Assembly (NCBI RefSeq): GCF_022637395.1
Contig: NZ_CP093337.1
Coordinates: 2,464,001 to 2,528,000 of the forward strand
Origin: Shinella sp. H4-D48
GTDB taxonomy: Bacteria; Pseudomonadota; Alphaproteobacteria; Rhizobiales; Rhizobiaceae
Reading direction: 5' to 3'
Length of the DNA stretch: 64,000 bases
In this document: positions 63,726 through 64,000 of the stretch, one piece after another
Layout of the letters: every line of letters begins with the position of its first letter
Numbering within the stretch: the first letter of the stretch is position 1
Translations under genes and position numbers: made by a program
Notes under the pieces: model-generated
Told to the model about the DNA's origin: nothing
What the model saw: only the letters and a program-made list of their open reading frames with translations
The model's database searches: none

Positions 63726-64000
63726 TCAAAGCGCGGCCGGCGGCTCACCATGGGCTGATGTCGACGCCAGGACAAGTCCTGCCTCGCTGCCCTTGGCATC
63801 GGCCTTCAGCGTCGCGATCAGACTGCTGATCTGTCCGGCATCACTGATGATCTCGCCCTCCGGCACAACAAGCACGACGGCCGAGCAGCGCATGAGCGGG
63901 AAACGCGCCGCCTGCCCCGCGCGGTCATGGCCGCGAATTTCACCGGCCAGCTGATCCTCCGGCGAATAGCACAGGCGCACTTCGCGGCTGAAATCAGCGA
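63726..64000 (-). CDS. hypothetical protein, 5' truncated by window edge
   Basis: The frame is open to the right edge; about 90 residues of the C-terminal part are visible (ADFSREVRLCYSPEDQLAGEIRGHDRAG, LMRCSAVVLVVPEGEIISDAGQISSLIATLKADAKG). No family is recognised. There is no signal or membrane segment in the visible part. It is on the same strand as the quinone oxidoreductase, 127 bp upstream of it. Confidence 0.55.
   Translation of the reverse strand, partial: ADFSREVRLCYSPEDQLAGEIRGHDRAGQAARFPLMRCSAVVLVVPEGEIISDAGQISSLIATLKADAKGSEAGLVLASTSAHGEPPAAL

Overview
The window looks like a chromosomal segment of a Rhizobiaceae bacterium (Hyphomicrobiales, Alphaproteobacteria), of the Rhizobium / Agrobacterium / Ensifer / Shinella kind. 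The grounds are high GC with strong third-position GC, the block rnd ... ppx-ppk-hdaA-AI-2E permease / purM-purN, a class 3 (Rhizobium etli type) asparaginase, a split methylmalonyl-CoA mutase, PHO-box-like sites, and about 155-bp intergenic palindromic repeats resembling Rhizobium RIME elements. The species cannot be named from the sequence. No rRNA, tRNA, CRISPR, transposase or phage gene was seen. Coding density is high, and most genes are housekeeping, transport, stress or regulatory genes.

Region by region: 1-7.3 kb holds the end of an ABC exporter, a rhizobial hypothetical gene, a candidate small transcript, a GNAT acetyltransferase, a DJ-1/PfpI remnant, an FMN-binding oxidoreductase, a diheme cytochrome c / cytochrome c' pair, a ParDE-like toxin-antitoxin pair and Fe-type superoxide dismutase. 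7.5-19 kb is a metabolic and transport section: class IV aminotransferase, zinc alcohol dehydrogenase, hexapeptide acetyltransferase, serine beta-lactamase-like hydrolase, haloacid dehalogenase-tam operon, and a LysR regulator divergent from an MFS exporter and aldo/keto reductase. 19-25 kb holds a HerA-like ATPase, an ABC-F ATPase, a RES/Xre toxin-antitoxin pair and the Ohr/OhrR peroxide module.

25-31 kb carries an 8-TM sensor kinase with a FixL-type PAS domain, translationally overlapped by a single-domain response regulator, then an MFS transporter, a Tat-exported multicopper oxidase and RNase D. 32-39 kb is a phosphate-related section. A PHO-box-like site precedes a secreted phytase-esterase-like protein and a second one precedes ppk-ppx, which suggests PhoB control of both phosphate scavenging and polyphosphate turnover. 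39-43 kb contains hdaA (regulatory inactivation of DnaA), an AI-2E family permease and purMN.

43-64 kb contains an L,D-transpeptidase, methylmalonyl-CoA mutase (two subunits), a glutathionyl-hydroquinone reductase, an ATP-dependent ligase with its ligase-associated exonuclease (a RIME-like repeat lies between them), a PAS-GAF-GGDEF-EAL protein, a Tat-exported beta-helix protein, a copper-handling pair (PCuAC and a DUF2946-like protein), a GST, a second LysR, a VOC protein, asparaginase, a DUF3750 protein, a diguanylate cyclase, a PIG3-type quinone oxidoreductase and a truncated unknown gene at the right edge.

There is no obvious large new defence or biosynthetic island. The most interesting signals are regulatory: the two PHO boxes, the FixL-type PAS kinase with its overlapping regulator, the operators of the two toxin-antitoxin pairs, a perfect 16-bp palindrome before a small orphan gene, and a promoter-hairpin unit at about 2.1 kb that may encode a small RNA or a 12-codon leader peptide.
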